Shown one piece after another: positions 22,630 through 33,994 of a stretch of 64,000 nt of DNA; the stretch's first letter is position 1, and every line of letters starts with the position of its first letter. Origin of the DNA: Patella vulgata (Eukaryota > Mollusca > Gastropoda > Patellidae); contig NC_065882.2 in the NCBI RefSeq assembly GCF_932274485.2, positions 12,197,390 to 12,261,389 on the forward strand, read 5' to 3'. Below the pieces are notes generated by a model that made no database searches, was not told where the DNA came from, and saw nothing but the letters and a program-made list of their open reading frames with translations. Made by a program: the position numbers and the translations under genes.

Positions 22630-23150
22630 TGTCAGTCAGATAGGTGTATATTTTACCTCAACGTGACATAAATGTAAAATATAGCTGTGTAGTGTAGCTA
22701 TATGTTGGATGAAATAGCAGTAACATATAATTTTATGTAAGTAGTACCTGTATATTATATTTAAACATTTAGTAAGTGCAAGGGGACCACATATCAGTGA
22801 ATAACAAATAATAACATGTCAGTCAGATAGAGTAATACTATCGTAATTAACTAGCTAGCTATATACCTCAACTTGACATAAAGGTAAAATACAGCGTGTC
22901 TTATAGATAGGTTGGATGAAATAGCAGTAACAATTTTTAATGTAAGTACGTGAATAGTATACTTAAACATTAGTAAACGCAGGAGGACGATACTGCAGAG
23001 AATAGCAAGCAGAATATAGCAGTATGTAAAAATATATATTTCTATGTTTCATGAAATAGTTTAAATTTAATGTAAGTACCTGAAAAGTATTTTAAACATT
23101 TAGTAAGTGCACTGGAGGACCACACCACAGAGAATAATAAGCAAAATGAA
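22630..23150. repeat. About 180 bp tandem array, 2.5-3 units
   Basis: GTCAGTCAGATAG, CCTCAACTTGACATAAAGGT, TTGGATGAAATAGCAGTAAC, TTAAACATTTAGTAAGTGCA and GGACCACA occur in order, with decay in the third unit. A first half-unit also lies at 21395. Confidence 0.82.
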
Positions 23151-24400
23151 CTGGAAACACATAGTGTATAAAGTAAGGAAAAGAAACAAGAAACACATAT
23201 GCTAGTGGTAGACAAACATGGACATATTGTTAATTAGCCATTAGATGTAATAAGGTTATTTTCCCACCAAACTCTTTTCCTGTATTTCGATGTTTTTTCG
23301 GTCACCATGACAATATTGCACACTTGATTGATAGGTATAGATATAACATGTCTGCTCTTCTAACAAATATGATTTGTCCAATGTATTCGTAAAATTTCAG
23401 TTTTTTTCTCCCCCGGAGAACTGGCTCCATATGCTTGGTAATCCGGTTGTTCTTGTTCTTCTTTCTTCAAAAACAGAATCATGGAAAGTCACAGTTTCTA
23501 GTCATTAGAATGGTATAAAAAACCAATGTGCACATAAAAGATCCCTTGGGTTTAACACAAATTGAATTTTAGTTGTTTGATTCCATTTGGGAGAGGTGGA
23601 GGAAGAAATTTAAAACCAGAAAGTAGTTAGTTTCACCTCTCAAATTCGTTCCATTCCTGTTTTCAAAGCTTTTTGTTCCAAATATTTAATTTTCAAATTA
23701 TTAAACAAAATATGAGCAGCTACATACATATCAAGACTTCAAACAACTCAAAATAAAATTGATTTAGCCTAATTTATATTTGTGAAAAAAACCCAACAAC
23801 AACATTGTAAATGATAATTATAAACAATATAATACGCCTACCCTTCTATTGTAATGATAATGGTAAAATAATAATTGTAAACAATATGATACCCATCTAT
23901 TGTAATGATAATGGTAAAAAGATAATTGTAAACAATTATAATACCCTTCTATTTTATTTTTAGACACATGTCAGTCTCATATATATATTTTGACAAAAAA
24001 AATTCAATCGTTCACTCATTCATTGAATGTTTATTTACACAAATACACATATTTAGTATTTCTCATATATATTGACCAAATTATTTATTTATTCATACAC
24101 TCACTCATTCATTGAATGTTTATTCACACAAACATATATAGGATGTCCATTCATTCAGAATTCTTTCTTTCTTATCAGTGAACGTACGTCATCTTAATCA
24201 TTGAATGTTGAAAGTTAAATATGTCCTCTTAGATCAGTAAACAAACTCTACCACCACACCCTTCTAGCAATAATATTGATAGAGTTCCTGTGATAACCAC
24301 ATGACTAGACACAGGACATCGTTATTACACTGTTGACGTCCTTTAAAGGGTTTGTAGATATTTCTTAATATAATAACCAATTGATATTAATGGTTTAACA
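23151..24400. other. AT-rich intron with small local repeats
   Basis: TACCCTTCTATTGTAATGATAA-type units (about 23830-23950) and CACTCATTCATTGAATGTTT units (about 24000-24130) are repeated two to three times. A 50 bp SINE B scrap (GTGCACATAAAAGATCCC) lies at 23530. No gene. Confidence 0.55.
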
Positions 24401-24404
24401 GTGA

Positions 24405-24632
24405 GGGTGTGTGGATGGCTGAATGGTTTGCGCGTGCACGCTGTATCATAAGGTCTGTCATTGAGTCAACTGGCGTGGTTTCGATTCCCGGGTTGTAGGG
24501 TCGCCTGTCCAACCTTGTGGGTTTCCTACAACTATTAAAGAACCCTACACGCAAGTGAAATATTGGAATAAAATTGAACCATTTTAGTCCCGAAATGACC
24601 TGGTATGTGTTGAGTGGAGTTTAAACCTTTTC
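24405..24632 (+). mobile_element. SINE A, shortened
   Basis: Head GGATGGCTGAATGG and a body with a deletion in the central block. It ends GGAGTTTAAACC and runs into the same GGAGTTGAATCCTGGATTTC segment that follows SINE A at 17.1 and 17.5 kb. Confidence 0.85.
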
Positions 24633-24967
24633 TGGAGTTGAATCCTGGATTTCCGAAATGGGGCTGGAAAGAGCTATGAATTGATTAATATTAAAGGTTT
24701 GGGAGTGGGGGGGAGAAACATTTTCTGGAGTTGAATGTTTAGGTATGCTATCTAGAACAACTAAAGCTACTTCTTGTATGGGCTTACACTTTATATACCA
24801 CCTGATACCACTTCATGTACTTTGTATCTAGCAATTGTTGTAGTTCTATTTAACAACATTTTAGGATTTTTCTTTTCAACCTTCCTTTTGATTGTTTGGC
24901 TAGTCAAAATTGCCATTGATTTTACACAGAGTTATTACCCCTTTCAGTGAAACGGTGTAAACATTCT

Positions 24968-25387
24968 TTAAGTGAGAATGGGGTAAGAATTTGTCAATTT
25001 ATAGCTCCTGGTAGTACATTTCTTTAGTTTTTTTGATGTTGGCATTGCTTCTTTAAATGGACAACATCCTGTAACGATCTTGCTACAGTCCTTCATAAAG
25101 CTGTTAGGAGCAGAACAGTAGGACGTTAAAATAGTTTCATAAAGCTGCTTGTCAGCATATTTTAATTTCCTGGCAACCCTATCTTTGTATCCTCGCATAT
25201 ACAGAATGAATAAGATATTTCCATAGGGAAGAATAACATATGTTCGATTTACATAGAATTTAATCTCCTTCGAGGTCAAGATCACGGTTAAATCAATATT
25301 TTGTATGTATTTAAATCTTCTGAGACGTAAACTTGACCGTATTATCGTCTCCTTGTTTGTATAATTCAGAAAACTATTAAACTCCAT
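24968..25387 (-). other. 139-codon open frame of unknown status
   Basis: An uninterrupted minus-strand frame from ATG at 25387. I recognise no domain. It is lysine-, tyrosine- and isoleucine-rich as expected of AT-rich DNA. A 32 bp SINE B insertion with duplicated target lies inside it (25092-25147), adding 44 bp, which changes the downstream frame relative to the pre-insertion sequence. That argues against a conserved protein across the whole frame. Confidence 0.2.
25092..25147 (+). mobile_element. Ultra-short SINE B insertion (32 bp) with 12 bp target duplication
   Basis: TTCATAAAGCTG at 25092-25103 and 25136-25147 encloses TTAGGAGCAGAACAGTAGGA plus CGTTAAAATAGT, the 3' terminus of SINE B only. 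Confidence 0.88.
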
Positions 25388-25389
25388 AA

Positions 25390-26030
25390 TTGGTGTTTCG
25401 CAAATTAATCCTTCATATTATGACCCTGCAGTGTATTGTATATGTTATAATTTAAATCTAGAATATTTCAGACAATACTTTAAAAATTTTAAAAGTGAAA
25501 GCCTTTCATTTAAATTCTGTATTCATTTAAGCTTTCGGGACAATAAATATTCTATAACTTCAAAACTTTAATTGTGTAGCATGTGCTATTCATAGGTGAC
25601 TAGCCAAGGATGAAATGTTATGTAATGCTATAATGGCATGTTAATTTATTATAATCCCTTATTGTTTATAAAACGTTTATAAAAAGAACATACCAATCCT
25701 ATGATTAATCTATTAAATGTTTTATTTATACCATTGTTTTATTTCTTATGATATTGTAAATTATTACATCAATTATTGTTTATGTCAACACGTACTTGAT
25801 CTCACCAAGTGATTAGAAATAATTCCATATAAATATGTGATTGTACTTGATACGTTAGTTTTTTAGGTCAATCCGACTTGTAGCATTATAGGTACTAGTC
25901 GGTTATCCACGGTCCTCTAAGTGTATGTAGATAATTATTATAAGTTTCCAGTATGATTTAGGACAGATCAATCAATCTGATTTATTTTTTTTAGACTTAA
26001 CACAAAGTCATTTTATAATTTTGAGGTTTA
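25390..26030. other. AT-rich intron without recognised content
   Basis: Nothing supported. Confidence 0.5.
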
Positions 26031-26035
26031 GGTGA

Positions 26036-26505
26036 GCATTGATCATATTTCTTGTTACCTATACAAGTCATGTATGCGATCCCGGCTATGCACTTGCCTT
26101 TGTGGCCCCCAAATTCACCAGATTGGACTGACATGTTGGGTGTATATCATAAATCTTGTTACCTATGCAAGTCATGGATCGAATCCTGGGTATGTACATG
26201 CCCTGGTGGACTCCAAATTCACCAGAGTGGGCTGACATATAGGTGTAGATCATAATTCCTGTTACCTATATATAAAAGGCATGGATTTGATCCATGTAAA
26301 TGCCCATGTGGCCGCTAATTCTCATGAGTGGTCTGCCATGTATAGATCATAATTTTTGTTACCTATGCAAGTCATGGGTCTGATCCGAGGTTTCTAATGC
26401 CTTTGTGTCTGCAAATTCTCCAGAGTGGACTGTACATCATAATTCCTGTTACCTATGCAAGTCATGGGTTTGATCCCGGGTTGCCATTGTAGCCCCAAAT
26501 TCTCC
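26036..26505. repeat. About 100 bp tandem array, 5 units, with a tRNA box-B-like word
   Basis: CCTGTTACCTATGCAAGTCA, TGGGTTTGATCCCGGG, ATGCCCTTGTGG, CAAATTCACCAGAGTGG and GTGTATATCATAA recur near 26050, 26155, 26247, 26355 and 26445. GGGTTTGATCCCGG fits a polymerase III B box. No good A box is seen. Confidence 0.85.
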
Positions 26506-26509
26506 TTCA

Positions 26510-27600
26510 TTGCATGAAAGTAACGTAATTAAATCACCTGTAGATGTACGTCAGTGTCTAGAATACTGTTTAAACACTTAATGGAAGACATAGATAACTA
26601 GTCTATGTAATCAAGAAAGGGAGAGAGTGACGTAAATCACTAGAATAAACCTGACTTGTTTTTCATAAGTTAGATACATACATATATTAGTCCAGACCAA
26701 TTTAATTCTCTGTTACTCGAGGCCTTGATAAATAAATAGATGTTTCCTTTAAAGGAGCTAAATCGCTAATATTTGGGACCAAGAAATTGACCCAAATAGG
26801 ACGCAACGCATATATAATAATGTAATCTGATTGTATATAAACTAATTTACATTCAATTGTTTCCGTTTTGACTCTAATTTCAAATCAGTTATGTCCAGCG
26901 AAATAAGGCATGTGTCTCAACCCTATAGCAATTTCTAGCGTCTGGTTATTCAAGTCTATTCAGCAGGCTCTCCAGTTGAATATGTCTAGCCTTGTTCTTT
27001 CTGGTCACTTGTTGCAAATGACGCTAAAACGCACTATGGTACACGATTCGTGTACCAATGGTAAAATGTTTATTTTGTCTTAAATATTAGATATCAGAAG
27101 CCTGCCTTTTCCTGGTAAGATCACAACATCAATGTTGATTTGAATTGACAAATAATTCGCATTTTCAACGTGTAAGATTTTGGATGATATTGAGTTAGAG
27201 ACTTAGCTACTTTAAAAGTTCAAAACTTAAAAATTTGTAACGAAAGATTTGAAACAGTGCAGCAAATGTAATACAATATCATTTGGGGTCTAAATTTTAA
27301 TATTGTATTTTGAATTCATATTTTATTTGTAACTCATTTTGGACATATATTAAGTGACAGATTAATTGTAAGATTTAATCTATATCAGGTGTGGGGTGTT
27401 GACATAGTATTATGTAAGATGTAATGGATTGTACAAACAGGTATACTCGGAGTGTCTATATGATATAAGATTTAGGCTTAACACGTATTGACACCTTTTG
27501 TCTTGAGCTAAGATGTGTGAATCTTAATAATTACTTTTCATTGTTCTGATTACTAATGCTATTAACTATGGCGTGCCTAGCTGACGCGACAGAATATAAA
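26510..27600. other. Intron without recognised content
   Basis: No supported feature. Confidence 0.5.
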
Positions 27601-27619
27601 AAGCCTAGTTTAGAATCAG

Positions 27620-27760
27620 GTTTAAGCCGACCGAGGCAGACATGGGGAGAGACCTGTAGAGACCTATAGGGAATTCGGCCCGGACCTCGGGAGAGGGCCT
27701 GCCCTCGACCCCCGAGAAGTTAGGTCCTGTGAGGCCTAGGGGGTGCACAAAGTAGTTTTT
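27620..27760. other. GC-rich patch in AT-rich intron
   Basis: Sequence such as GGCCCGGACCTCGGGAGAGG and CCTGTGAGGCCTAGGGGGTG is visibly richer in GC than the surroundings. I cannot assign it to a repeat or gene. Confidence 0.4.
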
Positions 27761-27786
27761 GTTTTTAAAAAGTCTTTTTGATTTTC

Positions 27787-28011
27787 TCTTCTTCAGGGGG
27801 CGTGGTTCCCCCTTGTCAGTGATGCAGGACGAAGGGCCTAACAAGGACACCTGTCTAGTCGTTCGGATGGGACAAAAAACTGAGATCCCGTGTACACATT
27901 GGCGTGCACATAAAAGATCCCTTGACAGATGGAATTCGATATAAGAGTAGGCTGTAGTGCACCTACCCAGGCAAAATTTCCTAAACCCCATTTCATTTCA
28001 TTTCTTCTTCA
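27787..28011 (+). mobile_element. SINE B, 5'-truncated, internal deletion
   Basis: Begins at GGGGGCGTGGTTCCCCCTTG and jumps from GGCAAAATTTCC to TAAACCCCATTTC. TCTTCTTCA at 27787-27795 and 28003-28011. Confidence 0.85.
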
Positions 28012-28245
28012 TGGCCTTTAAAAATGAATACCCATTTAAAATCACGTGAAAGATGTTTTGATTAAAATTTCTAAATTTAGAACTAAATAAGGAATTTGAA
28101 CTGTACAACTAAGCACTTTCTGTGCTTAAATAAGTCTTTTTCCCAATAAAATGAGAAGAAATTTTTGTACATAACAGAAAATCAATTTGAACTGGCCTTA
28201 TTCCAATCTACAGGTAGACAAACATGTGTGTTGTGAGTGATAGAC

Positions 28246-28320
28246 AATGAAATAAAATGAAATAGGGTTTAACAGCCAATGTTATACTTTTCTACACTGA
28301 CCTGTCTAATGAAGACAAAC
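28246..28320 (-). mobile_element. SINE B 3' remnant
   Basis: AAATGAAATAGGGTTTAACA then CTAATGAAGACA, diverged. Confidence 0.6.
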
Positions 28321-28489
28321 TGAAATACTTAATTCATGTTGAGAGATAATTTTGTTTTTATGTGAATTATATTGATATTTGATGTGTCCAGCTGTGAAAT
28401 AGTGAATAATATTAACTCGTACTTACAGGTAAAAAAAATCTAAATTATTTTTCCGTGTGTATGTTTTTGCAGTTGCGATTACTAATACA

Positions 28490-28970
28490 TAATATTTATA
28501 TGCCATATTTCTAAAGCAATGGTTATGAACCTATATTCTGTGTGAATATTTCAGTAGTCACTCTCTATTTATACATACGGTAATTGGGTCTAGTGATGCC
28601 ATATTCCTAAAGCAATGGTTATGAACCTATATTCTGTGTGAATATTTCAGTTGTCACTCTCTACCTATACATAACTGGGTCTAGTAATGCCATATTCCTG
28701 AAACATGGTTATTATCATCTCATTAACCATTGCTAGATCAGTAATTTATATTGTTTCTTTCTATTTGTGTAACAAGTGCACTGTTGAACTATTATAATTA
28801 TTCTTGAAGCAATGGTTATGAACCTTATTTTGTGTATATATTTCAGTTGTGACTACTTTATATATATATATATATTTGGGTCTAGTAAAGCCATATTCCT
28901 AAAGCAATGCTTATGAGCATAATAAGCTCATTAACCACTGCTAGATCAGTAATTTATGTTGTTTGTTTCT
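28490..28970. repeat. About 100-115 bp tandem array, 4 units
   Basis: CCTAAAGCAATGGTTATGAA, CTGTGTGAATATTTCAGT and GGGTCTAGTAATGCCATATT recur, and later units add AAGCTCATTAACCACTGCTA. The core is shared with the array at 60733-61063 on the other strand. Confidence 0.82.
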
Positions 28971-29078
28971 ATCGGTGTAACAAGTTCGCTTGCTAAAGTC
29001 TGAAACAAATATTTTCTTCTGTCTATGTAGGCACGGTGGGTGGGGAGGGGTTGTACACAGTGGCTACCAATGGATATT

Positions 29079-29358
29079 TATTTATCAAGGGTGGGGGGGG
29101 GCATGGCCGAATGGTTCGCACGTGCGCGCTGTATCATACGACCTGTCATTGAGTCAACTGGTGTGGTTTTGAATCCTCGGTTGTACGTGACAAGGAGTAG
29201 GGTTGCCTGTCCAACCTCGTGGGTTTCTCCGGGTTCTCTGGATTCCTCCAACTGCTAAATACTCCTAGGGGCAAGCGAATTATTGAAATAAAAATAAACC
29301 ATGTTAGTCCCAAAATGACATAGTTTGTGTCGGGTGGACGTTAAACTCTCTCTCTCTC

Positions 29359-29389
<31 letters not shown>

Positions 29390-29399
29390 ATTTATCAAG
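29079..29399 (+). mobile_element. SINE A with 11 bp target duplication
   Basis: TATTTATCAAG at 29079-29089 and 29389-29399. Complete, with a long (CT)n tail. Confidence 0.93.
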
Positions 29400-29580
29400 A
29401 TCAAGAAGAACAAATAATTAAATTTTTAAGGCCTTATGCCCGATAAGATGTTGGGATAAAAAGTTCAGTAGGACTGAATGTTCATTGAGGAGCCCAGATT
29501 AGTATTGAAGGTTACTCATGTATGTAACCTCTCTACTTTTTGTGATAAAGGTTCACTGAACTGAATAATGCAGCACTTAC

Positions 29581-29861
29581 CTTAAACAGTGGTGGGGGTT
29601 TGGACAGCCGAATGATTAGCTCAGGCGTGCTGTATCATAAGGTCTATGATTGAGTCAACTGGCATGGTTTTGATTCCCCTTTTGTATGTGACAACGAGTA
29701 GGGTCGCCTGTCCAACCTCATGGGTTTTCTCTGGGTTCTCCGGTTTCCTCCCACTGCTAAAGACCCCTACGCGCAAGTAAATTATTGAAATAAAATTAAC
29801 CATATGTTATTGTTAGCCCTGAAATGACCTGCTTTGTGTTGAGTGGACGTTAAACCCCATT

Positions 29862-29892
<31 letters not shown>

Positions 29893-29903
29893 TAAACTGT
29901 GGT
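29581..29903 (+). mobile_element. SINE A with 13 bp target duplication
   Basis: CTTAAACAGTGGT / CTTAAACTGTGGT at 29581-29593 and 29891-29903. Complete, head diverged (GGACAGCCGAATG). Confidence 0.93.
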
Positions 29904-30099
29904 ATATGAACCTTTTTATGGGAGGATAATAGACAGATTTAGCTCTTACATAATGTATCTTTAGGTGTTAATTCATTCATTCGTTCTTATCTGACTCTTT
30001 ATCTTGTTGTTTTTTTAAATTCTAACACATGTTAACAGTTTAAACTTTGTGTACTGACAGCCAAAAATATATAATCTAGTTTTATTTATACAATTTCTC

Positions 30100-30430
30100 T
30101 TTTTATCCGACCTGGCGTGGGTTTGATTCCCCTGTTGTACGTGACAAGGAATAGGGTCGCCTGTGCAACCTCGTGGGTTTTCTGCGAGTCCACTGGTTTC
30201 TCCCACTGCCAAAGACCCCTATGTGCAAACGAATTATTGAAATAAAATTGAACCATATGTTAGTCCTGAAAGGACCTAGTTTGTGTCGAGTGAGTTTCCT
30301 CCCACTGCCGAAGACTCCTACATGCAAGCGAATTATTGAAATAAAAGTGAACCATATGTTATTCCCGAAAGGACCTAGTTTGTGTCGAGTGGACATTAAA
30401 CCCCATTTCCCTCGCTTTTTTTATCTGACC
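30100..30430 (+). mobile_element. SINE A partial dimer, 5'-truncated, 13 bp target duplication
   Basis: TTTTTATCCGACC / TTTTTATCTGACC at 30100-30112 and 30418-30430. The copy starts in the box B region, runs to GTGTCGAGTG at 30292, then restarts at TTTCCTCCCACTGC and repeats the 3' half. Confidence 0.9.
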
Positions 30431-30494
30431 ATCATATTCTATAATAGAAAAACGGTTTCTACTTGCTCTCAATAATTTAAAATTCATGTTAAAA

Positions 30495-31900
30495 CTCGTT
30501 TCTCACTCCCTACAACAATGTCAAATTTCCCTCTCCTGAAAATAAATCCCTGTGGCACATAAACTTCCCTCTCCTAACAATAATGTAAAACTTCCCACTC
30601 CTTACAAAAATGTAAAACTTCCCTCTCCTTACAATAATGTAAAACTTCCCACTCCTTACAAAAATGTAAAACTTCCCTCTCCTTACAATAATGTAAAACT
30701 TCCCACTCCTTACAAAAATGTAAAACTTCCCTCTCCTTACAATAATGTAAAACTTCCCACTCCTTACAAAAATGTAAAACTTCCCTCTCCTTACAATAAT
30801 GTAAAACTTCCCACTCCTTACAAAAATGTAAAACTTCCCTCTCCTTACAATAATGTAAAACTTCCTTCTCCTTAAAATTGTTTAAAACTTCCCACTCCTT
30901 ACAAGTAAAATTTCCAACTCCTATAATGTAAAACTTCCCACTCCTTAAAATATCAAACTTCGCTCTCCTTACAATAATTCAGCTTCAGGTGGATAATTAA
31001 TAAAGTTCTTTCATCTTACAATAAATTAAAACTTCACCCTCTTTACAAAATAATTATGTGGCTAATAAACATCCCTACTCCTTACAATAAATTCATGTGG
31101 CTAATAAACTTCCCTACTCCTTACAATGAATTCATGTGGCCAATAAACTTCCCTCTCCTTACAGTAAATTTGTGTGGTTAATAAACTTCACTACTCCTTA
31201 CAATAAATTCATGTGGCTGATAAACTTCCCTACTCCTTACAATGAATTCATGTGACTAATAAACTTCCCTGCTCCTTACCTCCTTACAATAATTTCATGT
31301 GACTAATAAACTTCCCTACTCCTTACAATAATTTCATGTGACTAATAAACTTCCCTACTCCTTACAAAGAATTCATATGGCTAATAAACTTCCCTACTCC
31401 TTACAATAAATTCATGTGTCTAAAAAACTGCTCTACTCCTTACAATAAATTCATGTGGCTAATAAACTTCACTACTCCTTACAATAAATTCATGTGGCTG
31501 ATAAAATTCCCTACTTCTTACAATGAATTCATGTGGCTAATAAACTTCCCTACTCCTTATAATGAATTCATGTGACTAATAAACTTCCCTACTCCTTACA
31601 ATAAATTCATGTGGGTAATAAACTTCCCTGCTCCTTACAACAAATTCATGTGGCTGATAAACTTCCCTGCTCCTTACCATGAATTCGTGTGACTAATAAA
31701 CTTCCCTCTCATTACAGTAAATTCATGTGGCTAATAAACTTCCCACTCCTTACAATAAATTCATGTGGCTAATAAACTTCCCTGTTCCTTACCATAATTT
31801 CATGTGACTAAAAACAAAATCTCTTCTTACAATAGTTCAAATTCACGTGGCTAATAAACTTCTCTCGTCTTACAATAATTGAAATTCACGTGGCAAATAA
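30495..31900. repeat. Two-stage minisatellite: 27/54 bp array then 39 bp array
   Basis: From about 30555 to 30900, 27 bp units AATGTAAAACTTCCCWCTCC + TTACAAW alternate in two types, giving a 54 bp higher-order period. From about 30985 to 31900 the unit is 39 bp, AATAAATTCATGTGGCTAAT + AAACTTCCCTACTCCTTAC, about 22 copies. Both share AAACTTCCCWCTCCTTAC. A 39-type unit also precedes the 27 bp block at 30540. The 107-codon frame at 30552-30875 is an artefact of the 54 bp period. Confidence 0.95.
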
Positions 31901-32339
31901 AGTTTCATTTACCTTTGTACTGTGGTGTTATGGATATTTCGTAATCTAGTTTTGACGTTATCAATAACATAATACAGCAACCAAACGTGATTAATTATCG
32001 ACAACAGATAAATATGATCTGGGTCTGTTTTTAATATCTCAGCTGTCTTCTAGTTTCAAGATATAAAGCCGGTGTCTGATATGCACATCAGGATCATATA
32101 TTACTCATTTCGCTGGATGCAAAAATCCAATGACAGTGGTATCGGATTTAAAGGACTATTGATGTCAGATGATTTTTGTATATATATATTTGATGTGGTT
32201 GGATTATGATTCATCTCATGATGGGAGGTGCGCAAGCTACAGCTGTAAGTTGAAGATTTAATATAATGGAGGATTAGCTACATTGATCAGAAAGACTCCA
32301 TTAAAATCTCATTGTAACGTTTTATTGCAATAGGAATCC

Positions 32340-32575
32340 ATTGAAAACTACAGTATTGCATTTCTTATAGGAATATCAGTCCAAAAATGGATCAATTCCG
32401 TTCAGTATCAATAAAAATATATTGAATTGAAATTTAGTCGATTTATGCTGCTTGCTATGTAATAAGCCTGGTGCCATTTTGTTGTTCGTGGGCATAATGG
32501 GCATGTTCTAAATCCAATTTAGATTTAATCCAAAATGGGAGATTATCTAGCAATGGTATTTTGATTTGTTTTCTG
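32340..32575 (-). repeat. Repeat family J, partial
   Basis: GGAATATCAGTCCAAAAATG, CAATTCCGTTCAGTATC and GAGATTATCTAGCAATGGTA, matching the reverse of 34420-34650. Confidence 0.6.
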
Positions 32576-32762
32576 AAACATACATTATGCTAGAGCTAAA
32601 TCTGCATATTGCTGGTCTTACTTTAGGCCTGAAATGTTATCAAAATTATTTATTAGACATCAACTTATCCAGACCATAATCAACTCTTGATGCCATCGTT
32701 AGCCTGTGACATTTAGTGGAATTCAATACATTTTGTGATGGATAAAAAATGGATAATTAAGA
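32575..32762 (-). mobile_element. MITE family C, copy 5, truncated
   Basis: ACATACATTATGCTAGAGC through CATAATCAACTCTTGATG to GATAATTAAGAG, then replaced by the hAT-like foldback. Confidence 0.78.
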
Positions 32763-32767
32763 GTTAT

Positions 32768-33060
32768 CCTGACAAAATGTCAGGCACTAATAGAATAGTA
32801 CCTGACATTTTCAACATAGTGCCGGACATGTATTATTAATATCAATAAAAAAGACAAATGTCACAGACAATGTCAGGCACAGATTCAGGCTTTGTCAGTC
32901 ACAAAACAGATAGTGCTTGTCATTTTGTGCGGCACTGATTTGTCTTTTTTATTGATATTAATAATACATGTCCGGCACTAAGTAGAAAATGTCAGGTACT
33001 ATTTCATTAGTGCCTGACATTTTGTCAGGTACATCTAAAACCGTTATTTCCTTGCCTGCC
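32768..33060 (+). mobile_element. hAT-like MITE in foldback form
   Basis: 32770-32860 is the complement of the second half of the hAT-like element seen at 10947. It is followed directly by most of a forward copy (32860-33060). The two arms (about 90 bp, for example GACAAAATGTCAGGCAC and GTGCCTGACATTTTGTC) can pair. The right end reads CGTTATTTCC. No clean target duplication found. Confidence 0.8.
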
Positions 33061-33690
33061 GTTCGTGTGGATAGTCTGTTATATTTCACCAACTTGTTAT
33101 TGCAGGCCGGGGGAAGAGGGTATTCATGAAATATAGAAATTAATAGATGCAGCCTTTTCATTGGTTAAAAGTTAAAATCCTAGTATAAATTTAAGTCCTT
33201 ATTGGCAAATGAAAAGTCTACATTAAGTTTATTGTGGATAAGGCCCCACTGACAGCACAGTAGGTGCAAATAGTTGCGCTCCCCATCCCCATTCATTCAT
33301 TTGATTTCATAGTGTTAATATGTGGTGCAGTCCTCCATCACTGAGTGTCAAATATTTTATTGTGACCAGGGCTTTCACTACAAAATTTTAACAGTGGGCT
33401 ATTCTGGCATGGAGGCGGATTATTTTTCATAAATTTAATTATCCATGCTGGTTAATTATGAGAGTACATTCCCCCGCTACCTACAGCAATTATTATTAAT
33501 GTTTGTCTCATTGTCTTCTATGATTACAATATTAATTAACAGCTGTTACATTAAAACTTTCTGAACCAAGACAATAGATAATGAAATTATTTTATATATT
33601 TGCAAGTCAGCATTAATATTCTAAAGTGTCCATTTTAATCGAAATAATGAAGCATATGTAATTAGCATTCTGCACACAGAGATCTCTTCC
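33061..33690. other. Intron without recognised content
   Basis: Nothing supported. Confidence 0.5.
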
Positions 33691-33994
33691 CTAAATGACC
33701 CCCCTGGAGGGTTGGATGACTGAATGGTTAGCTCACACGCGCTGTATCATACGGTCTGTCATTGAGTCAACTGGCAGGGTTTCGATTCCCCGGATGTACG
33801 TGACAAGGAGTAGGGTCGCCTGTCCAACCTCGTGGGTTTTCTCCGGGTCCTCTGGTTTCCTCCCACTGCTAAAGACTCCTATGCGCAAGCGAATTATTGA
33901 AATAAAAATAAACCGTGTGTTAGTCCCGAAATGACCTAGTTTGTATCGAGTGGACGTTAAACTCCATCTCTCTCTCTCTCTCTAAATGACCCCC
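33691..33994 (+). mobile_element. SINE A with 13 bp target duplication
   Basis: CTAAATGACCCCC at 33691-33703 and 33982-33994, exact. Complete element. Confidence 0.94.

Noticed and set aside
29100-29175. tRNA genes at SINE heads
   Set aside because: Boxes A and B are present but no complete cloverleaf with a mature 3' end is seen; they belong to SINE A or B.
30552-30875. Repeat protein NVKLPSPYN units
   Set aside because: Product of the 54 bp minisatellite period; no start context, no other domain.
30495-31900. CRISPR-like regular spacing
   Set aside because: Repeats abut without unique spacers and the genome is eukaryotic.
33695-33934. Open frames reading AEWLAxARCIIR, VIESTGxVSIP, VTRSRVACPTSWVFSGSSGF in many places (2498, 29040, 33695, 51416, 56678 and others)
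   Set aside because: They are translations of SINE A on its own strand; similarity follows the repeat, not a protein family.
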